DNA from: Gemmatimonadota bacterium
GTDB taxonomy: Bacteria > Gemmatimonadota > Gemmatimonadetes > Longimicrobiales > Gaopeijiaceae
DNA: 64,000 nt
NCBI GenBank assembly: GCA_022340865.1
Contig: JAJDNC010000049.1
Span: 1-64,000, forward strand
Direction of reading: 5' to 3'
Part shown: in pieces, positions 50,190 through 60,715 of the stretch
How the letters are laid out: each line of letters begins with the position of its first letter
Numbering within the stretch: position 1 is the first letter of the stretch
Translations under genes and position numbers: made by a program
The notes under the pieces: generated by a model
The model's input: the letters and a program-made list of their open reading frames with translations, nothing else
What the model was told of the DNA's origin: nothing
Database searches by the model: none

Positions 50190-51200
50190 TCAATACCTCG
50201 CAAGGTAACGCGCCGCAGCCGCGATGTCGGCGACCTGCGGCAGGAACGCGTCTTCCAACGAGGCCGCGTAGGGTACGGGCGCGTCGATGGCGGTGACCCG
50301 CAGGATGGGCCCGTCCAGCCACTCGAAAGCCCGCTCGCTCACGCGCATGCCGATCTCGCCGGCGATGCCGCCGGTGCGCGTGTCCTCGTGGACGACGAGC
50401 AGCTTTCCCGTCCTCTGGACGCTGGCCACGACGGCCTCTTCGTCCAGGGGCAGCAGGGTACGCAGGTCCAGCACCTCGAGCTCGATCTCGTCCTCCGCCT
50501 GGAGCGCGCGGGCGGCCTCCAGGGTCCGGTGCACCATGGCGCCGTACGTTACCACCGTCAGATCCCGCCCCTCCCGCGCGATCCTCGCCTTGCCGAGGGG
50601 CACCTCGTAGTCCTCGTCCGGGAGCACCTCGCGCAGGGCGGGAGCCCGGTACAGGCCCTTGTGCTCCTCGAAGATCACCGGCGCATCGTCCCGGATCGCC
50701 GCTTTGAGGAGTCCCTTGGCGTCGTACGCCGTGCTCGGATAGACGATCTTGAGCCCCGGCGTGTGGAAGAACGCCATCTCGACGTTCTGCGAGTGGAAGG
50801 GCCCGGCGCGATTGCCTCCTCCCACGGGCCCGCGGATGACCAGGGGAAGAGGTCCCGCGCCGCGGTACGCCGATGTGGCGACGTAGTTGGTGATGACGTC
50901 GTAGGCGGGAGAGGCGAAGTCCATGAACTGCATCTCCACCACGGGGCGCAGGCCCATGTGGGCTGCACCCGCGGCCGCGCCCGTGAAGCCGCCTTCCGCG
51001 ATGGGCGTATCGACGACGCGCCGGGCCCCGAAGTGCTCCAGGAAGCCGCGCGTCACCTTGAAGGCGCCGCCGTAGGCCCCGATGTCCTCCCCCAGGAGCA
51101 GGACCCGGTCATCCCGCTCCATCTCCTCGAAGAGCGCCTCGCTGACGGCCTCGAGGAAGGTGACGGCCTCGCCGCGCCGGGTCTTGTCGACCGGTTTCAG
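50190..51200 (-). CDS. 2-oxoacid dehydrogenase E1 component, beta subunit; probable non-ATG (CTG) start overlapping the secG stop
   Basis: TFLEAVSEALFEEMERDDRVLLLGEDIGAYGGAFKVTRGFLEHFGARRVVDTPIAEGGFTGAAAGAAHMGLRPVVEMQFMDFA. Conserved sequence extends ~15-20 aa 5' of the first in-frame ATG (51122). Confidence 0.85.
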   Translation of the reverse strand: MKPVDKTRRGEAVTFLEAVSEALFEEMERDDRVLLLGEDIGAYGGAFKVTRGFLEHFGARRVVDTPIAEGGFTGAAAGAAHMGLRPVVEMQFMDFASPAYDVITNYVATSAYRGAGPLPLVIRGPVGGGNRAGPFHSQNVEMAFFHTPGLKIVYPSTAYDAKGLLKAAIRDDAPVIFEEHKGLYRAPALREVLPDEDYEVPLGKARIAREGRDLTVVTYGAMVHRTLEAARALQAEDEIELEVLDLRTLLPLDEEAVVASVQRTGKLLVVHEDTRTGGIAGEIGMRVSERAFEWLDGPILRVTAIDAPVPYAASLEDAFLPQVADIAAAARYLARY

Positions 51201-51607
51201 CGGCCCGAGTTCCCGGTGGGGGCGGGCGCACCGGTCGACCCCCCGGCGCCCGTCGTGCCCGCGCTACCGGTGGCGGCGGCGGGGCCCGTGCTCCCGCCGA
51301 GCCCCGGAAGGACCGGCTGCGGCGCCGCTTCCGTGGCGGGTGTGTTCACCTGGATCACCGACTGCGGCTGCTGCGCCCTTGACGACATGATGGCCAGGAC
51401 CAGGGAGAGCACCATGAAGATGGTGCCGGTGGTCCACGTGGTCCGCGTCAGCAGCGTGGTGGCCTGACGGCCCCCCAGCAACCCCTCGGTCATGGCGGCG
51501 CCCCCGCCCATGGCAGCGAGGCCTCCGCCCTTGCCCGACTGAAGCAGGACGACGACACAGAGAAGGAGGCCGTCGAGAACCAGAATGGCGAGGAGGAATC
51601 CGTACAT
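51197..51607 (-). CDS. secG: Preprotein translocase subunit SecG
   Basis: MYGFLLAILVLDGLLLCVVVLLQSGKGGGLAAMGGG ... LLGGRQATTLLTRTTWTTGTIFMVLSLVLAIMSSR; Gly/Ala/Pro-rich tail. Confidence 0.93.
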   Translation of the reverse strand: MYGFLLAILVLDGLLLCVVVLLQSGKGGGLAAMGGGAAMTEGLLGGRQATTLLTRTTWTTGTIFMVLSLVLAIMSSRAQQPQSVIQVNTPATEAAPQPVLPGLGGSTGPAAATGSAGTTGAGGSTGAPAPTGNSGR

Positions 51608-51684
51608 CGTTCGACCGTGGAGAGGTTATCTGGACCAGCTTTGAAAGCTGGATGGGGCGTATGGGAGTGTCAACGGCGTGCGGC

Positions 51685-52431
51685 TCAGCCCGCGGCTTCC
51701 ACCAGCGCCGCGAAGGAGGCCGCGTCGAGGCTGGCGCCTCCCACGAGGACCCCGTCGACGTTCGACGCGGTCAACAGCTCGCGGGCGTTCCCCGGCTTGA
51801 CGCTTCCCCCGTAGAGGATGGGTACGCGCGCGGCGCGGGACGGGCCCAGGGCCTCATCCAGCCGAGCCCGCAGCGTCCCGTGGGCCGCGGCCGCGTCGGC
51901 GGGGGTCGCCGTCTCCCCGGTCCCGATGGCCCACACGGGCTCGTAGGCCAGAAGGAACCGGCCCTCCGCCGAGTCCACGGAGGACAGCACCGCGTCCAAC
52001 TGGCGCAGGATGACCTCCTCGACCCGGTTCGCGCGACGCTCCTCCAATGTCTCGCCGACGCACGCCACGGGAACCAGCCCGGCTTGTCGAGCCGCCTTGA
52101 ACTTGCGCGCCACCTCCTCGTCGGTCTCCCCGAAGACGTGTCGGCGCTCGGAGTGGCCGACGAGGGTGAACGCCGCCCCGGCCTCGCGGGCCATGGAGGC
52201 CGAGATCTCGCCCGTGAACGCGCCCTTGTCCTCCCAGTGGATGTTCTGGACCCCGAGCTGGACGAGGGGATCACGCTCGGGGGCGGCCACGGCGGCCGCC
52301 AGGGACACGGCGCTGGGAAAGACAAGGATCTCGTGGCTTCCGGCGTTGGACGGGAGCGTGAGAGAGGAGAAGAACGCCCGGGTGGCCCGGGGCCCGTGGT
52401 GCATCTTCCAGTTCCCTGCCACGACGGCCAT
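51685..52431 (-). CDS. tpiA: Triosephosphate isomerase
   Basis: VAGNWKMHHGPRATRAFF; FTLVGHSERRHVFGETDEEVARKFKAARQAGLVPVACVGETLEER; LAYEPVWAIGTGETATP; ILYGGSVKPGNARELL. Confidence 0.97.
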   Translation of the reverse strand: MAVVAGNWKMHHGPRATRAFFSSLTLPSNAGSHEILVFPSAVSLAAAVAAPERDPLVQLGVQNIHWEDKGAFTGEISASMAREAGAAFTLVGHSERRHVFGETDEEVARKFKAARQAGLVPVACVGETLEERRANRVEEVILRQLDAVLSSVDSAEGRFLLAYEPVWAIGTGETATPADAAAAHGTLRARLDEALGPSRAARVPILYGGSVKPGNARELLTASNVDGVLVGGASLDAASFAALVEAAG

Positions 52432-53639
52432 CAGCTCTTCTCCGTCAGCGCCACCACCCCCGGCAGCGCATCGCCTGCGAGGAACTCCAGCGAAGCGCCG
52501 CCACCCGTGGAGATGTGCGTGATCCGCTCGGTGACCCCGGCCCTGCGCGCCGCGGCGGCGGAGTCCCCTCCTCCGACCACCGCCGTAGCGCCACCGTCGC
52601 ACGCGGAGGCCACCGCCTGGGCCACGGCCACCGTGCCTCCCGCGAACGCATCCACCTCGAACACGCCCATGGGACCGTTCCACACCACCGTACGGGCGTC
52701 CGCGATCTCCCGGGCGAAGACGTCGCGCGTGGCCGAGCCGATGTCACCGATGCGGTCACCCTTCCCCACGTGGCTGCGCTGGACCACCTTCGTCTGCGCA
52801 CCGTCCGCGATCTCCGCCGCCACCACGCAGTCTACCGGCAGCAACAGGCGCTCACCCGCACGCTCGAGGGTCTCCCGAGCCACCTCGATGCGGTCGTCCT
52901 CCACCAGCGACGCACCTGTCTCCAGACCCAGGGCCTTGAAGAAGGTGTTGGCCATGGCGCCGCCCACGAGCAGCCGGTCCACACGTGGCAAGAGCGCGTC
53001 GATGACCTCGATCTTCCCGGAGATCTTGGCACCGCCCAGAATCGCCACGAAGGGGTGCTCGGGATGGTCCAGGGCGTCGCCCAGGAAGCGGAGCTCCCGC
53101 GCCATGAGGAGTCCGGCGACCGCCTCACCTCCCCGGGCCTCGACCGCCTCGGCGAGCCCGGACGTGGACGCGTGGGCGCGGTGCGCCGTCCCGAAGGCGT
53201 CGTTCACGAACAGGTTCGCCAGGGCCGCCCACGACGCGGCCAGGTCCGGGTCGTTCTTGGTGTCTCCGGCCATGAATCGGGTGTTCTCCAGCAGCGCCAC
53301 ATCGCCGTCGCGGAGCTCGGCGGCGGCGGCATCCACCTCCGGACCCACCGACACCGGAACGAACCTCACTGGGTGTCCGAGAAGCTTCTCCAGATGCGCA
53401 GCCACGGGGGCGAGGGAGAACGCGGGGTCCGGAGCACCTTTGGGACGGCCGAGGTGCGAGAGGAGGATCACGCGCGCTCCCGCTTCGGTGAGCAGCCGCA
53501 GGGTGGGAATCGACGCGCGGATGCGCTGGTCGTCGGTGATCCTGCCGTTCTCGACGGGCACGTTGAGATCGGCGCGCACGAGAGCTGTACGACCCGCGAG
53601 GGTGCTCGGGTCGATGTCGGATACGGTCTTCTTGCTCAT
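52431..53639 (-). CDS. pgk: Phosphoglycerate kinase
   Basis: RTALVRADLNVPVENGRITDDQRIRASIPTLRLLTEAGARVILLSHLGRPKG; FVAILGGAKISGKIEVIDALL; GGGDSAAAARRAGVTERITHISTGGGASLEFLAG. Confidence 0.97.
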   Translation of the reverse strand: MSKKTVSDIDPSTLAGRTALVRADLNVPVENGRITDDQRIRASIPTLRLLTEAGARVILLSHLGRPKGAPDPAFSLAPVAAHLEKLLGHPVRFVPVSVGPEVDAAAAELRDGDVALLENTRFMAGDTKNDPDLAASWAALANLFVNDAFGTAHRAHASTSGLAEAVEARGGEAVAGLLMARELRFLGDALDHPEHPFVAILGGAKISGKIEVIDALLPRVDRLLVGGAMANTFFKALGLETGASLVEDDRIEVARETLERAGERLLLPVDCVVAAEIADGAQTKVVQRSHVGKGDRIGDIGSATRDVFAREIADARTVVWNGPMGVFEVDAFAGGTVAVAQAVASACDGGATAVVGGGDSAAAARRAGVTERITHISTGGGASLEFLAGDALPGVVALTEKS

Positions 53640-53777
53640 GGCTCGAGGGACCTGAGAAGGCATGGATTGCGGAACCCGGAAGTTAACGCGACGAAGCCTC
53701 CGGGCGTACGCCGCCCGGGTCCCCGAAGACGGGCCAATCCGCAGCCCGGCCGCCACGGCGTACCGGGCGCGCCGATG

Positions 53778-56606
53778 TCAGCGCCGGTCGAGATCGCGCG
53801 TCATCACCAGCGAGCGGCCGGCCTCGGGAAGCTCCGCAATCACCTTGAGCACATAGCGCCCGGTGGGGACGCCGCTCAGGTCCGCCGTCACGTACTCGCG
53901 CGTGGGCCCCTCCTTCGCCGGCCGCCGATCCCAGACGGTGGAAAACCCGTCAAATCCGGCGGGCCGTATGGGCAGGTGCCTGACTGCACCGGTCGAGCGG
54001 TCCTGCAGCTCGGCGTGCAGGCGGTACTCCGTCACCGCGCTCTCCAGGCCATAGAGCTCGAACAGCAGACCCACGGAGTCCGCCGCCACCGGCTCGCCGA
54101 GGGAATAGGGCACGACCCAGGACGCATCGGGCCGCACGTCCTGCGTGCCGGGGTTCGCGACGTGCACCACCATCACGTCGGAGTATGTGATACCCGGGTC
54201 GCCCTCGTGGCCGTGCGCGGGCTGTCTCAGCGAGGCCGCTTGGCCCAGACGCCCATGGAAGAACTCGATGTCTACGGTCTTCACGTCGGGCCCCGCCGAC
54301 AACACCTCGGAGAGGGGGGCTGGGACGGCGGGAACCCTCCGCACCGACGAGCTCAGCTTCTCGCCGTGGGCCCCCAGCAGGAACACGCCGACATCGAGAG
54401 TGTCCCGTTCGCCGGTGGCGAAGCCCGCGGGCACCTGGCTGTTCACCCACACCACCGAGCGGCTCGGAACGGTGCCGCGGAATCGGCTCACCTGCCCCGC
54501 GAGGGGCGACACCGTCCGGGCATCCGCTCCGTAGCGCTGCGGGAAGACGCCGCTCAGCTCGCCCAGATACGCCTTCCCCTCGGACGTGAGATTCATGCTC
54601 TCGGAGGACGCCATGCGACGGAAGGTCAGCGCAGGCGCGGAGCTGCCGTAATCCCAGAACGTCGTGCGTACGCCGCTGGCATCGGCCACTTCCCAGACCT
54701 CGTTGGGCCGGCCGTAGCGCACCCACACGCGCCCGGGGTCGGACGCCGCGCTCCCGAAGCGGAGGTGGGCGTACGCGGTGCGTGCGTAGTGCTCGACCTC
54801 GCGCTCGTTGACCTTGGTCGTGAGGATCGGATCCAGCTGCGTCCAGAACGCATGCAGCCACGCCGCCCGCTCGCTTCCTCCCAGGGAGCGGTATTGGTCC
54901 GCCTGGTCGGGAGTCATGAGCGCGCTAGGGTCCTGGAGCTCGGCGACCTCGTCGGTGGGAAGATCCTGGAACGCGACGCGGAAGCGGTTCTCCGCCTCCT
55001 CGGAGCGCCCGAGGCGTTGAAGCGCGATGCCCTCCAGGAGCAGACCGTAGGGGTGTCCACCGGATGCCGCCACGAACCGGCGGGCACCACCGAGGACGTC
55101 ATTCCAGCGCCACTCGTCGGCGAGCTCGAGGAGCAGCTCGACGTTCGCCCCCACATGAGCCGGATACGCATCCACCGCGGACCGGAACGACCCCACCATC
55201 ATGACGTAGTCGGCGTCCACGTCTTGGTTGCCGGTGCGCTCGAACGCCGTCTCCATCGCATGCCCCAACTGCGCGGGGCACGTGTAGTTCCAGGCGATGA
55301 GCTGCTCCACGGGGACGTACCCCGACGTGGCGTCGCCGGACGAGCGGGCCTGGGGGCACGACCCGGAGGAGAGGGCGTCGGCCTGCAGGCGGCCCAGGTA
55401 ACGGGAGGCCAGCCACTTCTCCTTCACCAGGGTCCCCCGCTCGTACTCGAGCTCCGAGAGGATCGCCGGTGAAGAGCCCGCGGGTGCGCGTCGTGCGCGC
55501 TCCAGCCCACGCTCGAAGAGGGTGCGCGCCTCGGTCTGCAGCCCCTGACGCCGGCGAAGCCGGGCCAGAGCGAGGAACGGCGCGGGGTTGTCCGGATCGT
55601 GGATGATGGCGTGCTCCAGCGCGTCGCCCACCCGGGTCCGCCACGCCGTAGGCTGCACGCCAGCCGGCGGCTCACCGTCGAGGATCGCGTCGATGGGACC
55701 GAGGCGCCGGAGGAGCGCGTCGTCGCCGATGGCCTTTCTGAGCAGCTCCCCCGCCTCTTGATCGACGGGCATCGGCAACGACCCCGAGCCACGCCACTCG
55801 GGGACCTCCTCCGGAAGCGCGGCGGATGGGTTTCCTCCTCCCTCCGTGGCGCCCCCGTCGGAGGCGCTCAAGCTGTCATCCGACGGAACCCGGAAGCGTA
55901 CGTCGAACCGCACCCACGTGCCCACCGCCTGACCGAGGCGGCGTGCCGGAGCGAAGCGCAACGTGGGAGCGACCTGGAGCGCCGCCTTGTCCAGACGCCC
56001 GTGGCCCGACCCCTTGGCGAGGTCCACCACGTTCACGGTGCCGGTGGAGTCCACCCAGAGCTGAAGCCCCACCACGCCGCCGATTCCCGCACGCTGCAGG
56101 TCGATGGGATAGTGGCGGCGGATGAGCGCCTCCACGCCCGGACGGTCGATGAGCTTCGGCAGCGTGGCGGCGGGGCCGTCGTACGGCCGGGCCTTTGGCT
56201 CGGGCGGCGCCGGGGTGTGACGCTCGGGAGTGGTCATTCGGGGCTCGGCGACCGGCGGCGCCGCCTGCTCCGTCAGAGGCCGGTTCACGGTCCGGGACTC
56301 GGGCCGGGGCTTGGCAGCCTGGATGACGCGCGTCTGCACGACGTCGACGAGCCGCACCAGAGCCGCCCGTGCCGAGGGGACACCCACGGCCACCAGCAGG
56401 AGGGCCGCGATGCTCGCCGCCAGAAGAAGAGGCTTGAAGTCCCACCGCCTTCCGTGCCCGAGCTGAGCCCACTCGCGGACCAGCTCCGCTTCGAGCTCGG
56501 GCCCGAATGACGGTCGCTCCTCGTACCGGATGGATTCGAGCTCCTCCCGGAGCTCCGCCATCTCCCGCGGGACCTCCATGCCTTCGGAGTCCGATCTATC
56601 GTTCAT
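53778..56606 (-). CDS. Large single-pass membrane protein with TonB C-terminal-type domain, TPR-like region and GWxTD-like domain
   Basis: One TM (PLLLAASIAALLLVAVGVPS); TonB-C-like IGGVVGLQLWVDSTGTVNVVDLAKGSGHGRLDKAALQVAPTLRFAPARRLGQAVGTWVRFDVRFRVP; GWxTD-like AAWLHAFWTQLDPILTTKVNEREVEHYARTAYAHLRFGSAASDPGRVWVRYGRPNEVWEV. Confidence 0.8.
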   Translation of the reverse strand: MNDRSDSEGMEVPREMAELREELESIRYEERPSFGPELEAELVREWAQLGHGRRWDFKPLLLAASIAALLLVAVGVPSARAALVRLVDVVQTRVIQAAKPRPESRTVNRPLTEQAAPPVAEPRMTTPERHTPAPPEPKARPYDGPAATLPKLIDRPGVEALIRRHYPIDLQRAGIGGVVGLQLWVDSTGTVNVVDLAKGSGHGRLDKAALQVAPTLRFAPARRLGQAVGTWVRFDVRFRVPSDDSLSASDGGATEGGGNPSAALPEEVPEWRGSGSLPMPVDQEAGELLRKAIGDDALLRRLGPIDAILDGEPPAGVQPTAWRTRVGDALEHAIIHDPDNPAPFLALARLRRRQGLQTEARTLFERGLERARRAPAGSSPAILSELEYERGTLVKEKWLASRYLGRLQADALSSGSCPQARSSGDATSGYVPVEQLIAWNYTCPAQLGHAMETAFERTGNQDVDADYVMMVGSFRSAVDAYPAHVGANVELLLELADEWRWNDVLGGARRFVAASGGHPYGLLLEGIALQRLGRSEEAENRFRVAFQDLPTDEVAELQDPSALMTPDQADQYRSLGGSERAAWLHAFWTQLDPILTTKVNEREVEHYARTAYAHLRFGSAASDPGRVWVRYGRPNEVWEVADASGVRTTFWDYGSSAPALTFRRMASSESMNLTSEGKAYLGELSGVFPQRYGADARTVSPLAGQVSRFRGTVPSRSVVWVNSQVPAGFATGERDTLDVGVFLLGAHGEKLSSSVRRVPAVPAPLSEVLSAGPDVKTVDIEFFHGRLGQAASLRQPAHGHEGDPGITYSDVMVVHVANPGTQDVRPDASWVVPYSLGEPVAADSVGLLFELYGLESAVTEYRLHAELQDRSTGAVRHLPIRPAGFDGFSTVWDRRPAKEGPTREYVTADLSGVPTGRYVLKVIAELPEAGRSLVMTRDLDRR

Positions 56607-57195
56607 GTTCCTGCATTCTCTCTCGTTCGAGGCGTTCCACGGCTGCCTTGAGGCGCTTGAGCGCACGGTGGAGCCGCACCGCCACCGCGTTGTTGCTGAT
56701 GCCCAGGTGCTCCGCGATCTCGCTGTTGTCGAGTCCCGAGCCGAACCGGAGCGCAACGATCTCCTGATCGGCCCGCCGGAGCGTCTGAGTCCCGTTCAGC
56801 AGGCGCTGGATCCGTTCCTCGCGGACCACTCTCTCCTCCTGGGAGGGGAGCTCCGCGACCAGGTCGGGCACGCGGTCCAGAGAGACGTGGAGCGAGCCAC
56901 GCCGCCTGAGGGACCTCAGGTGGTCCGTCACGGCGTTGCGCGCGATCCGCAGGAGCCACGTCCTGGGCGAGGCGAGATCGGGGTTGTACCGGTGGAGGGA
57001 GCGGAGCGCCTTCATGAACACGTCCGAGGTCACGTCCTCGGCCGCCTCCCTCGTCGCCACCCGGAAACGCACGTACCGGTAGACCACGCTCCGGTGGTCG
57101 TGGAACCAGGCCTCGAAGTCCTGGGGCAGCTTCCCCGGGACGTTCGCGGGAACCGCTCGTAGGCCTGAATCGGGCACGCGCTGTTGGGTATGCAT
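56596..57195 (-). CDS. ECF RNA polymerase sigma factor
   Basis: FEAWFHDHRSVVYRYVRFRVATREAAEDVTSDVFMKALRSLHRYNPDLASPRTWLLRIARNAVTDHLR; LRRADQEIVALRFGSGLDNSEIAEHLGISNNAVAVRLHRALKRLK. Confidence 0.95.
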   Translation of the reverse strand: MHTQQRVPDSGLRAVPANVPGKLPQDFEAWFHDHRSVVYRYVRFRVATREAAEDVTSDVFMKALRSLHRYNPDLASPRTWLLRIARNAVTDHLRSLRRRGSLHVSLDRVPDLVAELPSQEERVVREERIQRLLNGTQTLRRADQEIVALRFGSGLDNSEIAEHLGISNNAVAVRLHRALKRLKAAVERLERERMQEHER

Positions 57196-57203
57196 TGCCC
57201 CCG

Positions 57204-57229
57204 TATACGCGGAATCCGGCGTCGCGTTA
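57204..57229 (-). promoter_or_regulatory. Candidate ECF-type promoter upstream of ECF sigma gene 2
   Basis: Minus-strand TAACG (57225-57229) - N15 - CGTATA (57204-57209), ~8 nt before the ATG. Confidence 0.4.
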
Positions 57230-57299
57230 CCGGCTTCGGCCCCCGGCGGGGGCTGTTTTCGCCGGGGATCTTCGGGTGCGCTTCGGTCCCGCCGCCTCG

Positions 57300-57527
57300 T
57301 CACCGGACCCGCCAGCGGCGGGTGGCGACTCTCACCGCCGCGGCCGCCGCCTCCGGCGAGCGCACTGCAACCTCGAGCTCCGCATGGCAATGGCTGCACG
57401 AGACCCACGCCTGGGGCCCGGCGTCCAGATCCACCTCGTCGGTGTGTCCGCACACCGGGCACCGATAGCTATGCCACCGGTGGGCACCCGGCACGGCCGG
57501 GGTCGGGAGGGTCGGCACATCGTCCAT
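57300..57527 (-). CDS. Small zinc-ribbon protein (two CxxC pairs)
   Basis: MDDVPTLPTPAVPGAHRWHSYRCPVCGHTDEVDLDAGPQAWVSCSHCHAELEVAVRSPEAAAAAVRVATRRWRVR. Confidence 0.6.
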   Translation of the reverse strand: MDDVPTLPTPAVPGAHRWHSYRCPVCGHTDEVDLDAGPQAWVSCSHCHAELEVAVRSPEAAAAAVRVATRRWRVR

Positions 57528-57538
57528 GGTCCTGCCTT

Positions 57539-59378
<1,840 letters not shown>

Positions 59379-59382
<4 letters not shown>

Positions 59383-60218
59383 CCGTCCTGCCTCAGGCGG
59401 TATGCCTCGCGCATGGCCTCCACCGGAGCGGGGCGCTCCCACCACCGCTCGAAGGATGCCGCCCCCTGTTGCACGAGCATCTCGGAGCCGTCGGTGGCAC
59501 GGACGCCGAAGGCCTCCGCCGCCCGCACGAAGGGCGTGGCGACGCGTCCGTAGACCAGGTCCATGGCCGCCCCGGCCCGGAGCAGGAGCTCGAAGTCGAG
59601 GGGGCTGGGATCGTCGGGCGACAAGCCCAGCCGTGTGGCGTTCACCACCAGGTCGAAGCTCTCTCCCCTCAGCTCCTCGGTCAGGCTCACCACTCTGGCC
59701 CGGTCTCCCCCGATACGCCGGGCCACGGCGCGAGCGCGTTCCGGGCTCCGGTTCAGGAGCACCACCTGGTCCACCCGTTCCTCGAGGAGGGCCATGAGGG
59801 TGGCGCGGGCGGCCCCGCCCGCACCGAGGAGCAGCACCCGCATGCCTTCGGGCGATCCGTCCACGAACGACCGCAGGGTCCGGCGGAAGCCCTCCACGTC
59901 GGTATTGTCGCCGTGGACTTGTCCGTCCTTCCCGCTCCAGAAGGTGTTGCACGCGCCGGTGCGCCGGACGGCTTCGCTGGCGGTGTCCAGCACCGCCGCC
60001 GCCTTCTCCTTGTACGGAAGCGTGATGTTGCCGCCGCCGCCGGCCCGCGCGAGGCCGCGCATGAGACCCGCAAGGTCGTCGGCCGCACAGCGCACCGCGA
60101 CGTACACGCCGTCGACGTCGGCCTCGGCGCAAGCGGTGTTCTGAACCACGGGCGAGAGGGAGTGGCTGACGGGATCCCCCAGCAGCATGAGGACCCGCGT
60201 GGATGAGGTGAGGGTCAT
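59379..60218 (-). CDS. aroE: Shikimate dehydrogenase
   Basis: LMLLGDPVSHSLSPVVQNTACAEADVDGVYVAVRC; NITLPYKEKAAAVLD; GDNTDVEGFRRTL; LLLGAGGAARATLMALLE. Confidence 0.95.
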
Positions 60219-60715
60219 GGTGCGACGATGGGCTCCAATCGACGGAGCGCGCGCTCGATGAGGCGCTCCAGCAGGGTGAAGGTGGCTTCGTACTCGTCGT
60301 CGGAGCCACCGAAGGGATCGGTTACCGACGCGGGGATCCCGTCCGGGTCGTCTGCGGCGGCGAACGCCGTCAGCAGCGAGGCCTTGTCCCCGCCGCCGAG
60401 CTCGACGACCCGCAGGAGGTGGCTCGGCGACATCGTGAGGACGAGGTCGGCCCAGGCGAGGGAGTCGGGGGTGAGAGGCGAGGCCCGGTGGTCGTCGAGG
60501 TCGAGGCCGTGCCGCGCAGCCGCCGCGCGCGCCCCGTCGGAGGGAGGCGAGCCCGCCACGGCTCCCGTTCCCGCCGAACGGACCTCGATGTGCCGCCAGC
60601 CCCGGTCGCCGACGGCCCGGCGGGCGATGGCCTCCGCCATGGGGCTGCGGCAGGTGTTGCCGCTGCACACGAAGAGCAGCCTGAAGGGCTCGGCGGGGGG
60701 CTGGTCAGCGGCCAT
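60215..60715 (-). CDS. Low-molecular-weight protein (tyrosine/arginine) phosphatase
   Basis: RLLFVCSGNTCRSPMAEAIARRAV active-site loop CSGNTCRS; VTDPFGGSDDEYEATFTLLERLI. Confidence 0.93.
   Translation of the reverse strand: MAADQPPAEPFRLLFVCSGNTCRSPMAEAIARRAVGDRGWRHIEVRSAGTGAVAGSPPSDGARAAAARHGLDLDDHRASPLTPDSLAWADLVLTMSPSHLLRVVELGGGDKASLLTAFAAADDPDGIPASVTDPFGGSDDEYEATFTLLERLIERALRRLEPIVAP

Noticed and set aside
48702-51467. 921-aa plus-strand ORF opposite E2/E1beta
   Set aside because: Antisense shadow ORF; opposite strand has conserved lipoyl and E1beta motifs.
52515-55472. 985-aa plus-strand ORF opposite pgk and the GWxTD gene
   Set aside because: Antisense shadow; no domains recognised.
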